Shown: positions 47,890-58,035, numbered from the stretch's first letter. The stretch: 64,000 nucleotides of DNA from Vibrio aestivus (GCA_003263845.1 JYJN01000172.1:214221-278220); one strand, 5' to 3'. Notes: generated by a model not told the origin, from the sequence alone. Translations and numbers: made by a program.

Positions 47890-48861
47890 TTAAAAATCCC
47901 AATCCTCATCTTCCGTTGCGACAGCTTTTCCAATCACATACGACGACCCAGATCCTGAGAAGAAGTCGTGATTTTCATCCGCATTCGGCGACAGAGCCGC
48001 CATGATTGCTGGGTTTACTTGGCAAAGCTCGTCAGGAAACAAAGGTTCAAAGCCAAGGTTCATCAAGGCTTTATTCGCATTGTAATGAAGGAAGTGTTTT
48101 ACATCCTCAGTTAGCCCAACGTGATCATACAAAGATTCAGTATACTGACACTCAATCTCATAAAGCGAAAACATCAGAGAATACGCTTCGTCTTTTATCC
48201 TCGCCTGTGCCTCTTCATCTAACTCCTTAAACGCTAACTGAAACTTGTAGCCGATGTAGTAGCCATGAATGGCCTCATCTCGAATGATCAATCTAATCAA
48301 ATCAGCCGTATTAGTAAGCTTAGCTCGACTAGACCAATGCATGGGCAGGTAAAAGCCGGAATAAAACAAGAAGCTTTCTAAGAATACACTCGCAACCTTC
48401 TTCTTTAGCGGATCGCCTTCCGCAAGGTAATCGTCGAGTACAAGATTTGCCTTTTTTTGTAACAGCGGGTTCTCTTCTGCCCAACGAAACGCTTCATCGA
48501 TCTGTGGTGTGGTGCACAATGTTGAGAAAACCGATGAATAGCTACGTGCGTGCACCGCTTCCATAAACGCTATATTTGTTAGCACCGCCTCTTCGTGAGG
48601 CGTTCTCGCGTCCGCCATTAGGACTGGAGCACCCACTGAATTTTGAATGGTGTCGAGCAAAGTTAATCCCGTAAACACGCGAATCGTTAAGGTCTGCTCT
48701 TCTTCCGTTAATTGTTTCCACGTTTGAATATCGTTGGACAGCGGCACTTTTTCTGGTAGCCAGAAGTTCACCGTAAGACGGTTCCAAATCTCAAGATCTT
48801 TATCATCTTGCATTCGATTCCAGTTAATCGCGCTAACTGGTCCTGAGTGTGTGTTACTCAT
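47890..48861 (-). CDS. nrdF: Class Ib ribonucleotide reductase, beta subunit
   Basis: The protein has 323 residues. It carries the dimetal-tyrosyl radical cofactor; class Ib enzymes use a dimanganese site with NrdI help. Metal ligands lie in NIAFMEAVHARSYSSVFS (ExxH), FLESFLFYSG and IRDEAIHGYYIGYK (ExxH). It ends the operon 15 bases after nrdE. The preference for manganese fits the presence of Fur and Mn control in this part of the window. Confidence 0.95.
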   Translation of the reverse strand: MSNTHSGPVSAINWNRMQDDKDLEIWNRLTVNFWLPEKVPLSNDIQTWKQLTEEEQTLTIRVFTGLTLLDTIQNSVGAPVLMADARTPHEEAVLTNIAFMEAVHARSYSSVFSTLCTTPQIDEAFRWAEENPLLQKKANLVLDDYLAEGDPLKKKVASVFLESFLFYSGFYLPMHWSSRAKLTNTADLIRLIIRDEAIHGYYIGYKFQLAFKELDEEAQARIKDEAYSLMFSLYEIECQYTESLYDHVGLTEDVKHFLHYNANKALMNLGFEPLFPDELCQVNPAIMAALSPNADENHDFFSGSGSSYVIGKAVATEDEDWDF

Positions 48862-48876
48862 AGTTAAACTCCTTCT

Positions 48877-51009
48877 TTACAGCGAGCAAGATACGCAACC
48901 TTCGACTTGCGTGCCTTCGAGTGCTTTCTGACGCATACGAATGTAGTAGAGCGTTTTGATATTCTTTTTCCACGCATAGATCTGGGCTTTGTTGATGTCT
49001 CGCGTTGTCACCTCATCGCTAAAGAACAAAGTTAACGACAAGCCTTGGTCAACGTGCTCTGTGGCAGCAGCATACACGTCAATAATCGCTTTAGGCCCGA
49101 TCTCGTAAGCATCTTTGTAATACTCAAGGTTGTCATTATTCAGATAAGGAGCGGGAAAATAAACACGACCAATTTTACCTTCTTTACGTATCTCAACTTT
49201 AGCTGTGACAGGGTGTATTGACGCCGTTGAGTCATTGATATAGCTGATCGATCCCGTCGGTGGAATGGCTTGTAGATTTCGATTGTACAAACCCGTTTCC
49301 ATCACGTGAGTCTTAAGCTGTGCCCACTCACTAGTACTTGGAACGCGCATATCCAAGCGCTCGAAAAGTGCCTGAACAACCTCCGTTTTTGGGTTGAAAT
49401 CTTGCTCTAGGTACTTATCAAAAAACTTTCCTGACGCATATTGAGACTTTTCGAAGCCGTAGAAGACTGCCTGCTTTTCCTGTGCCAGTTTGTTTGATGC
49501 CGTTAAACAATGGAACAAGGTCGTAGCAAAATAGGCGCTGGTAAAATCAATAGCCTCTTCACTACCATAATGAATCTGTTCTCGGGCAAGGAAACCGTGC
49601 AGGTTCATTTGACCTAAACCAATAGCATGACTCTCTTCATTACCTCTTCGAATAGACGGCACACTATCAATCGCGCTCATTTCGGAAACCGAGTTCAACG
49701 CTCTTATCGAGATTTCAACGGTATGAGCAAGGTGCCCGCCATCTAGCGCTTTCGCGATATTCACAGAACCTAAATTACAGGAGATGTCTCGCCCTAGATG
49801 CGCGTAGCTTAAGTCGTCGTTAAACTCTGAAGCGTCGTTAACCTGCAATATCTCTGAACACAGGTTAGACATGTTAATGCGCCCCTCAATTGGGTTAGCG
49901 GCATTAACGGTATCTTCAAACATAATGTACGGATAGCCTGACTCGAACTGGATTTCAGCCAGTGTTTGGAATAATCCACGAGCACTCATTTTGCTCTTTC
50001 TGATACGCGGATCATCGACCATTTCATGATATTTTTCGGTCACACTAATTTCAGAGAAAGGGACACCATAAACACGCTCAACATCATGAGGTGAGAACAG
50101 ATACATATCTTTATTTTGCTTGGCCAAATCTAAAGTGATATCAGGTATGACAACACCTAAACTTAACGTTTTGATTCGAATCTTTTCATCCGCATTTTCA
50201 CGCTTGGTATCTAGAAACTGCATGATATCTGGGTGGTGAACATTCAAATACACTGCACCAGCCCCTTGGCGTGCACCCAGTTGATTGGCGTAAGAAAAGC
50301 TGTCTTCGAGTAGTTTCATTACTGGCACCACACCAGAGCTTTGATTCAAAATGCCTTTTATTGGCGCGCCCTGTTCTCTGAGGTTTGTCAGAAGAAGCGC
50401 AACGCCTCCACCGCGACGCGAAAGCTGCAGGGATGAATTGATCGCTCTACCGATGCTTTCCATGTTGTCTTCAATTCGTAGAAGAAAACACGAGATAAGT
50501 TCACCACGGCTCTTTTTACCTGAATTGATGAATGTTGGTGTTGCGGGTTGAAAACGTTGTGCGATGATCTCTTGCATCAAGTTAACCGCAAATTCCTGAT
50601 CGCCACGAGCCAACGTCAATGCTGTCATCAGCACACGATCTTCAAAACGTTCCAAATAACGTTTACCGTCTCGCGTTTTCAAAGCATATGAAGTGAAGAA
50701 CTTGTAGGCGCCGAGGAAGGTTCTAAATCGGAATTTAGCTCGATAAGCCTCATCCCAAATTTGATGAATGAAGGCACGATCATACTGATCTAACACTTCT
50801 TTTTCGTAGTACCCCTCTTTGACTAAATAGTCGAGTTTCTCATCTAGATTGTGGAAAAATACCGTATTTTGATTCACGTGTTGTAAGAAAAACTGTCGAG
50901 CGGCTTGTTTATCTGAATCAAGCTGAATGTTCCCCTGCTCATCAAGCAAATTGAGCATCGCATTGAGCGCGTGATAATCCAAATGCTCAGCACTTAATTG
51001 GTTGTCCAT
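48877..51009 (-). CDS. nrdE: Class Ib ribonucleotide reductase, alpha subunit
   Basis: The protein has 710 residues and is intact. It reduces ribonucleoside diphosphates. Key parts: RGELISCFLLRIEDNMESIG with an active-site Cys, NLCSEILQVND and SCNLGSVNIA, and the C-terminal pair EGCVSCSL that is re-reduced by NrdH. No N-terminal ATP cone is present, as is usual for class Ib. It overlaps nrdI by 23 bases. Confidence 0.96.
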   Translation of the reverse strand: MDNQLSAEHLDYHALNAMLNLLDEQGNIQLDSDKQAARQFFLQHVNQNTVFFHNLDEKLDYLVKEGYYEKEVLDQYDRAFIHQIWDEAYRAKFRFRTFLGAYKFFTSYALKTRDGKRYLERFEDRVLMTALTLARGDQEFAVNLMQEIIAQRFQPATPTFINSGKKSRGELISCFLLRIEDNMESIGRAINSSLQLSRRGGGVALLLTNLREQGAPIKGILNQSSGVVPVMKLLEDSFSYANQLGARQGAGAVYLNVHHPDIMQFLDTKRENADEKIRIKTLSLGVVIPDITLDLAKQNKDMYLFSPHDVERVYGVPFSEISVTEKYHEMVDDPRIRKSKMSARGLFQTLAEIQFESGYPYIMFEDTVNAANPIEGRINMSNLCSEILQVNDASEFNDDLSYAHLGRDISCNLGSVNIAKALDGGHLAHTVEISIRALNSVSEMSAIDSVPSIRRGNEESHAIGLGQMNLHGFLAREQIHYGSEEAIDFTSAYFATTLFHCLTASNKLAQEKQAVFYGFEKSQYASGKFFDKYLEQDFNPKTEVVQALFERLDMRVPSTSEWAQLKTHVMETGLYNRNLQAIPPTGSISYINDSTASIHPVTAKVEIRKEGKIGRVYFPAPYLNNDNLEYYKDAYEIGPKAIIDVYAAATEHVDQGLSLTLFFSDEVTTRDINKAQIYAWKKNIKTLYYIRMRQKALEGTQVEGCVSCSL

Positions 51010-51400
51010 GATGTTCCCAAAATTGTTTCAACCCATGGCGCACGGCGTCGACGTCGTGCTGGGTTCCCGATAGTTCGAAGCGATAAAGCACCGGTACTTG
51101 GCATTTATTCGCAATTATTTTTCCAGCTTGAGCAAACAACTCACCGAAATTACGATTCCCAGAAGCAATAACACCTTTAATATTTTTTCGGTTCTCGATC
51201 TGGTTCAATACCTTAATCACCGACTTAGGTACAGCACCTCGCCCTTCTCCATCAGCATACGTGGGACAAATTAGGACAAAGGGTTGATCGATGATTGGCG
51301 TTGCATCGTTTTCGTCAATTGGTAGTCGGACAGCTTCTAACTTCAGCTGTTCGACAAACCGATGTGTGTTGCCTGAAACGCTAGAGTAATAAACGATCAT
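50987..51400 (-). CDS. nrdI: Flavodoxin-like NrdI
   Basis: The protein has 137 residues. The FMN site is YYSSVSGNTHRFVEQL (about 4-19), with CPTYADGEGRG and VIASGNRNFGELF as further loops. NrdI supplies the oxidant that assembles the dimanganese-tyrosyl cofactor of NrdF. It shares one base with the nrdH stop. Confidence 0.95.
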   Translation of the reverse strand: MIVYYSSVSGNTHRFVEQLKLEAVRLPIDENDATPIIDQPFVLICPTYADGEGRGAVPKSVIKVLNQIENRKNIKGVIASGNRNFGELFAQAGKIIANKCQVPVLYRFELSGTQHDVDAVRHGLKQFWEHHGQPIKC

Positions 51401-51621
51401 TATGCCAACTGGCTGATCATGTCAGGGCGAAAACCTGACCAATGCTGGCTTCCCGCTACCACCACAGGAGCTTGCCGATACCCCATTGACTGAACCGATT
51501 CCATTGCAGAATCATCCATTGTTAAATCAACAACTTTGTGGTCAATTCCTTTTGCTTCTAGCGCTCGAACCGTCGCCGTACATTGCACACATTGGGGTTT
51601 GGAGTAGACGATAATGTCCAT
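51400..51621 (-). CDS. nrdH: Glutaredoxin-like NrdH
   Basis: The protein has 73 residues. The redox motif is KPQCVQCTATVRALE, with CVQC as is typical of NrdH. The C-terminal SGFRPDMISQL is also characteristic. It donates electrons to NrdE. It is the first gene of nrdHIEF; a Fur box lies 29 bases upstream. Confidence 0.95.
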   Translation of the reverse strand: MDIIVYSKPQCVQCTATVRALEAKGIDHKVVDLTMDDSAMESVQSMGYRQAPVVVAGSQHWSGFRPDMISQLA

Positions 51622-51649
51622 ATTTCATACCTTTTATCATTTATCGTAA

Positions 51650-51664
51650 TGATAACCATTATCA
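51650..51664 (-). promoter_or_regulatory. Fur box upstream of nrdHIEF
   Basis: TGATAACCATTATCA matches the Fur 15-mer with one mismatch. It lies in the 199-base spacer shared with sufA and indicates induction of class Ib reductase under iron limitation. Confidence 0.78.
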
Positions 51665-51757
51665 GTAGCGTCTACATATAGTATTCTCATTATCCATCTT
51701 GTCAATATGTAGTACCAATATGTGCGGACAGTCACTCTAGTCCTCATAAATCTTAGG

Positions 51758-51786
51758 GTTGACTACTAGATGATAATCAATATCAT
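51758..51786 (+). promoter_or_regulatory. suf promoter overlapped by a Fur box
   Basis: TTGACT (51758-51763), a 17-base spacer and TATCAT (51781-51786) form a good sigma-70 promoter. The Fur-like site TGATAATCAATATCA (51771-51785, one mismatch) covers the -10 region, so Fur-Fe should block it directly. Confidence 0.75.
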
Positions 51787-51820
51787 TCGCATAAATGTAA
51801 GGGCATAAGGTACTTCGTCT

Positions 51821-52189
51821 ATGAGTAATCCAGATTCAATTTCAGACCATGTTTCTATCCACGATATGGAATGGAAGGGAGTAACACTGACGGGCAAAGC
51901 AGCAGCTCGAATTTCGAGCCTCACTCAACAAGGACAGTATTTTCATTTGAGTGTGCGCTCTTCTGGCTGTACGGGGTTTGCCTACGACGTGAAATTGGTG
52001 GAAGAAGTAACAAAAGATGACCTTGAGTACACGTCTCATAACGCTTCTATTTACGTTGCACTGAGCGCCATGCCAATGCTAGACGGCACAGAAATCGACT
52101 TTGTTCGTCAAGGTCTTAACAGCAATTTTGTCTATAACAACCCCAACGTAAAAAACCTATGCGGATGTGGTGAGAGTTTTGGAGTTTAA
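51821..52189 (+). CDS. sufA: Fe-S cluster carrier SufA
   Basis: A-type carrier of 122 residues. The three cluster cysteines are visible: SSGCTGFAY in the middle, and CGCGESFGV at the end. It passes clusters from the SufBCD scaffold to client proteins. First gene of sufABCDSE, in the enterobacterial order, with two bases to sufB. Confidence 0.93.
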   Translation: MSNPDSISDHVSIHDMEWKGVTLTGKAAARISSLTQQGQYFHLSVRSSGCTGFAYDVKLVEEVTKDDLEYTSHNASIYVALSAMPMLDGTEIDFVRQGLNSNFVYNNPNVKNLCGCGESFGV

Positions 52190-52191
52190 TC

Positions 52192-53654
52192 ATGTGTGCT
52201 GTAGAGACACAACCCGAAGTAGAAGAGTTATTTCAAAAAAGTCATTACAAAGAAGGGTTCTATACCGAACTGACCTCAGACACCTTATCGAAAGGAATTA
52301 ATGAACGCGTTGTTCGAGCCATTTCAGCAAAAAGAAATGAACCAGGTTGGATGTTAGAGTTCAGATTAAATGCCTTTCGTCAGTGGGAACAAATGAAAGA
52401 ACCCCACTGGCTCAAGGCCAACTACCCTAGCCTAGATTATCAAGACTACAGCTACTATTCTGCTCCAAGTTGTGCGAGCTGCGACAGCGATTGTAGTGAA
52501 GATGGATCGAATGAATATCTAACACAAGAGGTGGAAACCGCGTTTGAACAATTGGGTGTGCCCGTTCGTGAAGGCTCTGAAATCGCGGTTGATGCCATCT
52601 TCGACTCAGTATCTGTCACCACAACCTATAAGAATGAGCTGAAAGAGCTTGGCATTATATTCTGCTCATTTAGCGAAGCTATTCAAGAACACCCCGAGCT
52701 AGTTAAGAAATATCTCGGAACCGTGGTTCCGGCAGAGGACAATTTCTTTGCTGCACTTAACGCTGCGGTCGCATCCGATGGTACCTTTGTTTACATCCCC
52801 AAAGGGTTCGATGCCCACGCGAGCTTTCAACCTACTTTAGAATCAACCAAGCGAAAACAGGACAGTTTGAACGAACCATTCTCGTCGCCGACGACGACTC
52901 TTACGTTAGCTATATTGAGGGATGCTCGGCACCAATGCGAGACAGTTACCAACTGCACGCAGCCGTCGTTGAAGTGATCATCCATAACCGAGCTGAAGTA
53001 AAATATTCAACGGTTCAAAATTGGTTCTCCGGCGAAGAAGACAGCGAAGGTGGCATTTTAAACTTCGTGACTAAGCGAGCCGTATGCGAAGGGCATCATA
53101 GCAAGATGTCATGGACGCAATCTGAAACAGGCTCGGCAATCACATGGAAATACCCAAGTGTGATTCTAAAAGGCGACCATTCTGTTGGGGAGTTTTTCTC
53201 AGTTGCCCTAACCAATGGTATCCAACAAGCCGATACCGGCACCAAGATGATCCACATTGGTAAACATACCCGTTCAACCATCATTTCTAAGGGAATTTCC
53301 GCAGGTCGAAGTGAGAATAGCTACCGAGGTCTAGTCAAAATTCTCCCCAATGCCGAAGGTGCGCGTAACTTTACTCAATGTGACTCCATGCTCATTGGGA
53401 CAAACTGTGGTGCGCACACTTTCCCTTATATCGAAGTTAAAAACCCTTCAGCACAAGTTGAGCACGAAGCCACAACATCGCGAATTGGCGAGGACCAACT
53501 TTTCTATTGCGTGCAGCGTGGTATCAGCGAAGACGACGCTATCTCTATGATAGTGAATGGCTTTTGCAAAGATGTATTTTCAGAATTACCGCTTGAGTTT
53601 GCTGTAGAAGCGCAAAAACTCCTTTCAATCAGCCTTGAGCACAGCGTGGGATAA
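52192..53654 (+). CDS. sufB: Fe-S assembly scaffold SufB (frameshifted)
   Basis: Core scaffold with SufC and SufD. Conserved segments are WMLEFRLNAFRQW, IPKGFDAHASFQPT, YIEGCSAPMRDSYQLHAAVV, FVTKRAVCEG, ETGSAITWKYPSVILKGD and NCGAHTFPYIEVKNPSAQVE. One T is missing in the TTT run at 52836-52838; restoring it gives QPTFRINQAKTGQFERTILV. Joined length about 488 residues, as usual. Without the added base the two halves would lack the cysteine region. Confidence 0.93.
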
Positions 53655-53658
53655 TCCA

Positions 53659-54401
53659 ATGTTAGAAATCAAAAATCTGCATGTTAGTGTAGAAGACAGC
53701 CCAATTTTAAAAGGCATTAGCTTAATGTTAAACCGGGCGAAGTCCATGCCATTATGGGCCCTAATGGTTCTGGAAAAAGTACGTTATCCTCAACGTTGGC
53801 CGGCAAAGAAGACTACGAGGTTGACGACGGACACATTCTCTTTAAAGGAAAACATCTCACCGAACTTGATCCTGAAGAGCGTGCAGGCGAGGGCGTATTT
53901 TTGGCCTTCCAATACCCTGTTGAAATTCCGGGCGTTAGCAATAAGCTGTTCTTAAACACCGCATTAAATGAAATTCGTGATTATCGAGGGTTAGGCCCCC
54001 TAGATCGGTTTGAATTCGAAGACCTACTCGAAGAAAAAGCCGAGCTATTGAAAATGCCACCTCACTTGCTTGGCCGCTCGGTCAATGAGGGTTTCTCTGG
54101 CGGTGAGAAAAAGCGCAATGACATTTTGCAAATGGCCGTGCTTTCTCCTGACTTATGCATTTTAGATGAAACCGATTCTGGATTAGATATCGATGCATTA
54201 AAAGCCGTCTCATCCGGTGTGAATGCCCTGCAAGATGGCAAGCGCGCCTTCATTTTGGTCACTCACTATCAGCGCATTCTTAACTACATCAAACCCGATT
54301 ATGTCCATGTCTTATACAAGGGAAAAATTGTTAAATCTGGCGATCACACGTTAGCACATGAACTAGAGGAAAAAGGCTATGGGTGGATTACTGGTGAATA
54401 G
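53659..54401 (+). CDS. sufC: Fe-S assembly ATPase SufC (frameshifted)
   Basis: ABC-type soluble ATPase that drives SufBCD. It starts at ATG 53659, four bases after sufB (MLEIKNLHVSVEDSPILKGI). One A is missing in the AAA run at 53730-53732; restoring it gives LMLKPGEVHAIMGPNGSGKS with the Walker A. The signature FSGGEKKRNDILQM and Walker B CILDETDSGLDIDAL follow. About 248 residues. Confidence 0.94.
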
Positions 54402-55665
54402 CGACCAATCATCTTTCGATGCGTTGCAACATTTGGTTCAACCTCTCGACTGGCAAAAAAAGCAATTTCTAAGAGCTGAAGCGATTGGGATGCCGACAAA
54501 AAAGGACGAGAATTGGAAGTACACTTCCCTAGAATCCTTCAATGAACTTTCGCTACGTTCTGCTGAGTTTCAGTCTGCTGAACTTAGATCTGTTGAGAAC
54601 ATCTCCTACGAAGGGATTAGCTTAGGGATTGACGCTTATCGCCTAGTCTTCTTTGATGGTCATTTTTCCGCGCGATGTTCCGACTGGATTCCTAAGGTCA
54701 GAGTCACACCGCTTAACGTCTTAACACCTGTCGAAACCTATGAGCTTTCAAAAGCCATTAGCCCAGATGCTTTCACATATTTAACTGATGCTTCCGCGAC
54801 TGCAGGCGTGCTGATTGAAATTGAGTCTGATACACAAGTAACCAAACCGATTTACTTGCTTCACATTAGTTCTGGGCAAACGGGAGAAGTGTGTAGCTAT
54901 CGACATCACATCGAACTGGGGAGCCTATCTGAGCTTGAGGTGATTGAACACCATGTTTCTCTAAAACAAGGCGGCGGAGTGACAATGTCACGCATCTCTC
55001 AATGTATTCAACAAGGTGCGACATATCATCACACCAAACTGATTGAAGAATCAAAGCAGCAGCATCACTTTGGCCACAATGACATTCGAAGTCATCGTGA
55101 CTCAAAGGCGAGCACAACATCAATTATGCTTTCAGGCCAGCTAATCCGGCATCAAACGAGCAGCGAGCTCTGTGAGAGTAACAGCGACATCGAAATGAAC
55201 AGCCTTTGCATGCCAACGGGTGAACAAACATTCGACACGCGTACTTACTTAAAGCACAACGCCTCTCACTGCCAAAGCAAACAGCTCCACAAAATCATAG
55301 GCCGCGATAAAACCAACGCGGTATTTGAAGGCATAATTTACGTTGATCCTGTGGCGTTAAAAACCGATGGACAAATGGATAACCATAGCTTGCTACTTAG
55401 TGATCATGCGCAGGTTAACTGCAAGCCTCAGCTCGAAATCTATGCAGACGATGTAAAGTGCAGCCACGGTGCGACCACTGGGCAGCTAGACCAAAATCAA
55501 ATCGACTATATGCGTGCACGCGGCATCAAACGTAATGCCGCTGAAAACATGTTGGTGTCTGCTTTTGCCTTCGAAGTCGCCCACAAGATACGCAATGACG
55601 AGCTTCGTCGTTATGTAGTGAACAAACTGCATGACTCGTTAGATGGAACTGCCTCAAATGACTGA
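54379..55665 (+). CDS. sufD: Fe-S assembly protein SufD
   Basis: Intact, 428 residues from ATG 54379, which overlaps sufC by 23 bases; GTG 54394 is an alternative. SufB-like beta-helix protein that pairs with SufB. Typical segments: DENWKYTSLESFNELS, ELEVIEHHVSL, HKIIGRDKTNAVFEGIIYVD, and at the end KCSHGATTGQLDQNQIDYMR and ARGIKRNAAENMLVSAFAFE. SufD is thought to help iron entry. Confidence 0.93.
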   Translation: MGGLLVNSDQSSFDALQHLVQPLDWQKKQFLRAEAIGMPTKKDENWKYTSLESFNELSLRSAEFQSAELRSVENISYEGISLGIDAYRLVFFDGHFSARCSDWIPKVRVTPLNVLTPVETYELSKAISPDAFTYLTDASATAGVLIEIESDTQVTKPIYLLHISSGQTGEVCSYRHHIELGSLSELEVIEHHVSLKQGGGVTMSRISQCIQQGATYHHTKLIEESKQQHHFGHNDIRSHRDSKASTTSIMLSGQLIRHQTSSELCESNSDIEMNSLCMPTGEQTFDTRTYLKHNASHCQSKQLHKIIGRDKTNAVFEGIIYVDPVALKTDGQMDNHSLLLSDHAQVNCKPQLEIYADDVKCSHGATTGQLDQNQIDYMRARGIKRNAAENMLVSAFAFEVAHKIRNDELRRYVVNKLHDSLDGTASND

Positions 55666-56890
55666 ATGGCCCAAAATCACAAGCCCTTGGGCAAAAGACT
55701 TCCCCGCATTAGAAACAAAAGTCTATGGTAAAGATCTCGTTTACTTAGATACCGCAGCAACGGCTCAGACACCTACGCCTGTGATTGATCGTATCACACG
55801 GTTTTATCAAAAGGATTACTCTAGTGTTCATCGCGGCGCGCACTTTCTTAGCGCAAAAGCCACTGAAGATATGGAGCTGGTCCGTACCCAAGTCGCGGAC
55901 TTCATAAACGCGAAAGAGCCAAACAATATCGTCTTTACTAAAGGCACGACCGAAGCCATCAACCTTGTCGCCAATAGCTATTTAAGACCCAAAATCGCGA
56001 CCGACGATGAGATCATCGTCACCGAGATGGAACATCATGCGAACTTGGTGCCTTGGCAGCTACTTTCAGACCTTTGCGGCGCGAATATTCGAGTCTGGAA
56101 GATGAACAAAAATGGATTGCTCGACACAGCTAAGCTCAAGCAATTGATCAGTAGCAAAACTCGTTTAATTACCGTTACGCATGTATCCAATGTACTGGGC
56201 CAAATAAACCCTGTCGAAGAAGTCGTAATGATAGCCAGACGACACGGTATCCCTGTGCTTGTTGATGGCGCTCAAGCCGTCATGCACCAAAAAGTTGACG
56301 TAGCGGCAATGGGCTGCGATTTCTATGCGTTCTCTGCACACAAACTTTATGGGCCAACCGGGACCGGTGTCTTGTATGCAAAATCAAAGCACCTTAACGA
56401 GATGGTGCCTTGGGAAGGCGGCGGTGCGATGATTGATCAAGTCACACTACCTATAGGCACCTCTTACGGTAAAGCACCTTGGAAGTTTGAAGCGGGCACA
56501 CCCAACATTGCCGGAATACTTGGGCTTGGCACTGCTATCGAATATCTAGAACAAATCGGGTTAGATAATATCGCTTCTTATGAGTCAAAACTGATGGCTT
56601 ACATGGAAGGGCAACTTAGCTCGGTTCCAAGCCTTGAAACCTACGGAGTTTCTCAAGGCCGAACAGGTTTGATTCCTTTTAATTTGAATGGCCATCATGC
56701 GTTCGACGTTGGGGCTTTCCTCGACCGATTTGGTATTGCGATTCGTACCGGTCACCATTGTGCGATGCCTTTGATTAAACAACTTGGGCAAAGCACCGTA
56801 TGCCGTGCTTCGATTGGGATGTACACGCAATCCAGCGATATAGATTCTTTATGCCAAGGCTTAACGCGAATCCATCAACTTTTAAGGTAA
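55658..56890 (+). CDS. sufS: Cysteine desulfurase SufS
   Basis: PLP enzyme of 410 residues. The start at ATG 55658 (MTEWPKITSPW) lies in an ATGACTGA overlap with the sufD stop; an upstream ATG at 55643 is possible. The PLP lysine is in FYAFSAHKLYGPTGTGVLY, and the catalytic cysteine is in RTGHHCAMPLI. VTEMEHHANLVPWQ is also conserved. It delivers sulfur to SufE and then to SufBCD. Confidence 0.95.
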   Translation: MTEWPKITSPWAKDFPALETKVYGKDLVYLDTAATAQTPTPVIDRITRFYQKDYSSVHRGAHFLSAKATEDMELVRTQVADFINAKEPNNIVFTKGTTEAINLVANSYLRPKIATDDEIIVTEMEHHANLVPWQLLSDLCGANIRVWKMNKNGLLDTAKLKQLISSKTRLITVTHVSNVLGQINPVEEVVMIARRHGIPVLVDGAQAVMHQKVDVAAMGCDFYAFSAHKLYGPTGTGVLYAKSKHLNEMVPWEGGGAMIDQVTLPIGTSYGKAPWKFEAGTPNIAGILGLGTAIEYLEQIGLDNIASYESKLMAYMEGQLSSVPSLETYGVSQGRTGLIPFNLNGHHAFDVGAFLDRFGIAIRTGHHCAMPLIKQLGQSTVCRASIGMYTQSSDIDSLCQGLTRIHQLLR

Positions 56891-56894
56891 CAAG

Positions 56895-57315
56895 ATGACT
56901 CCAGAAAAGGTGCTCAGAAATTTCAATCGATGCAAAGATTGGGAAGAAAGGTATTTATACCTGATTGAACTTGGCGAACGACTTGAGGCCTACCCCCGAG
57001 CAAATTAAATGATCACTACATTGTGCAAGGATGCCAAAGCAAAGTATGGTCGATTTCCAAGTCGACAATGTGGGCCTTGTTGCGATAAAAGCGACCAGTG
57101 ATTCTGCGATTGTTAAAGGGTTACTTTCGTTAATCAGTATTGCGTTCAATGGCAAACATCTTGAACAAATCGCAAACTTTGACGTAATTCAATGGTTTGA
57201 TCAACTTGATCTAAAGTCTCATCTCACTCCGGGTCGAACACAAGGGCTCGAGGCGATAATCAGAACTGTTAAAGCTCACTGTGACGCAATCACCACCAAG
57301 CTTGATATCGAGTAA
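56895..57315 (+). CDS. sufE: Sulfur acceptor SufE (three frameshifts)
   Basis: The start MTPEKVLRNFNRCKDWEERY lies four bases after sufS, and the end LTPGRTQGLEAIIRTVKAHC is classical SufE. Between them the frame shifts three times in 57 bases. Removing a C from the run 56993-56997, removing an A from 57007-57009 and adding a G at 57048-57049 gives AYPEQINDHYIVQGCQSKVW and VDFQVDNVGLVAIKATSDSA, including the active-site Cys in QGCQS. About 140 residues. Errors rather than decay are likely, because each repair restores conserved text. Confidence 0.82.
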
Positions 57316-57539
57316 TCTTTCAACTGAGCAACACTACGGTAAATTAACGCTACGGACAATATAAGTAACGATTTGTTTTCTCATAAGTTGTTTAAGTAAC
57401 TAGTTGTTTAAGTAATAAAACGCTTAAAAAACAGATTATTTGCAATCAAACACGTTTTTTCGCTAAACCTTCATAAACGATGATTCGTAGTGAAATAAGC
57501 GTATATGTAATTCAATCCAAACTATGATGGAGTATCCCT

Positions 57540-57988
57540 ATGTCTCTACGTATTATCACCGCTACCCTAGCCTTTTCAGCAGTCAGCTTTGGCGCAAGCG
57601 CCAACGACTGTGAAATCTCAATCGATGCGAATGATGCTATGCAGTTCTCCAGTAAAACGTTGAGTGTGCCTGCAACTTGTGAGGAGGTCACGCTTACCCT
57701 GAATCATACCGGTAGCCTACCTGCTCAATCCATGGTCATAACGTTGTGATCACTGACACCGCCAACATTCAAGCGGTGGGTACGGACGGCATGTCCGCTG
57801 GTTTGGAAAATCAATACGTTAAGCCAAACGATGATCGTGTCTATGCGTATACTGAAATTATTGGCGGTGGTGAGTCGACAACCATCACCTTTAGCACGGC
57901 GAAAATGACAGCAGGCGGCGACTACTCATTCTTCTGTTCTTTCCCTGGCCATTGGGCAATCATGAAAGGCACGTTTGCGTTCAAATAA
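57540..57988 (+). CDS. azu: Azurin (blue copper protein, frameshifted)
   Basis: Periplasmic electron carrier. The signal peptide is MSLRIITATLAFSAVSFGAS, with cleavage before NDCEISIDAND. One G is missing at 57734-57735; restoring it gives AQSMGHNVVITD with the first copper His. The other ligands are in FFCSFPGHWAIMKG (Cys, His, Met). The Cys near the N-terminus and the one in PATCEE form the usual disulfide. About 149 residues. It is a single gene; the 224-base spacer upstream has a 15-base tandem direct repeat (AGTTGTTTAAGTAA, twice) near 57386 but nothing else clear. Confidence 0.92.
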
Positions 57989-58006
57989 ACATGAAGCGTA
58001 GTAACT

Positions 58007-58035
58007 AAAAAGAGAGGCAACTGCCTCTCTTTTTT
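58007..58035. terminator. Bidirectional terminator after azurin
   Basis: A 13-base stem AAAAAGAGAGGCA/TGCCTCTCTTTTT with a two-base centre, flanked by A- and T-runs. The next gene, MarC, converges from the other side. Confidence 0.9.

Noticed and set aside
51665..51730. NrdR boxes upstream of nrdH
   Set aside because: ATATGTAG/ATATGTGC repeats are suggestive, but neither fits the 16-base NrdR palindrome well.
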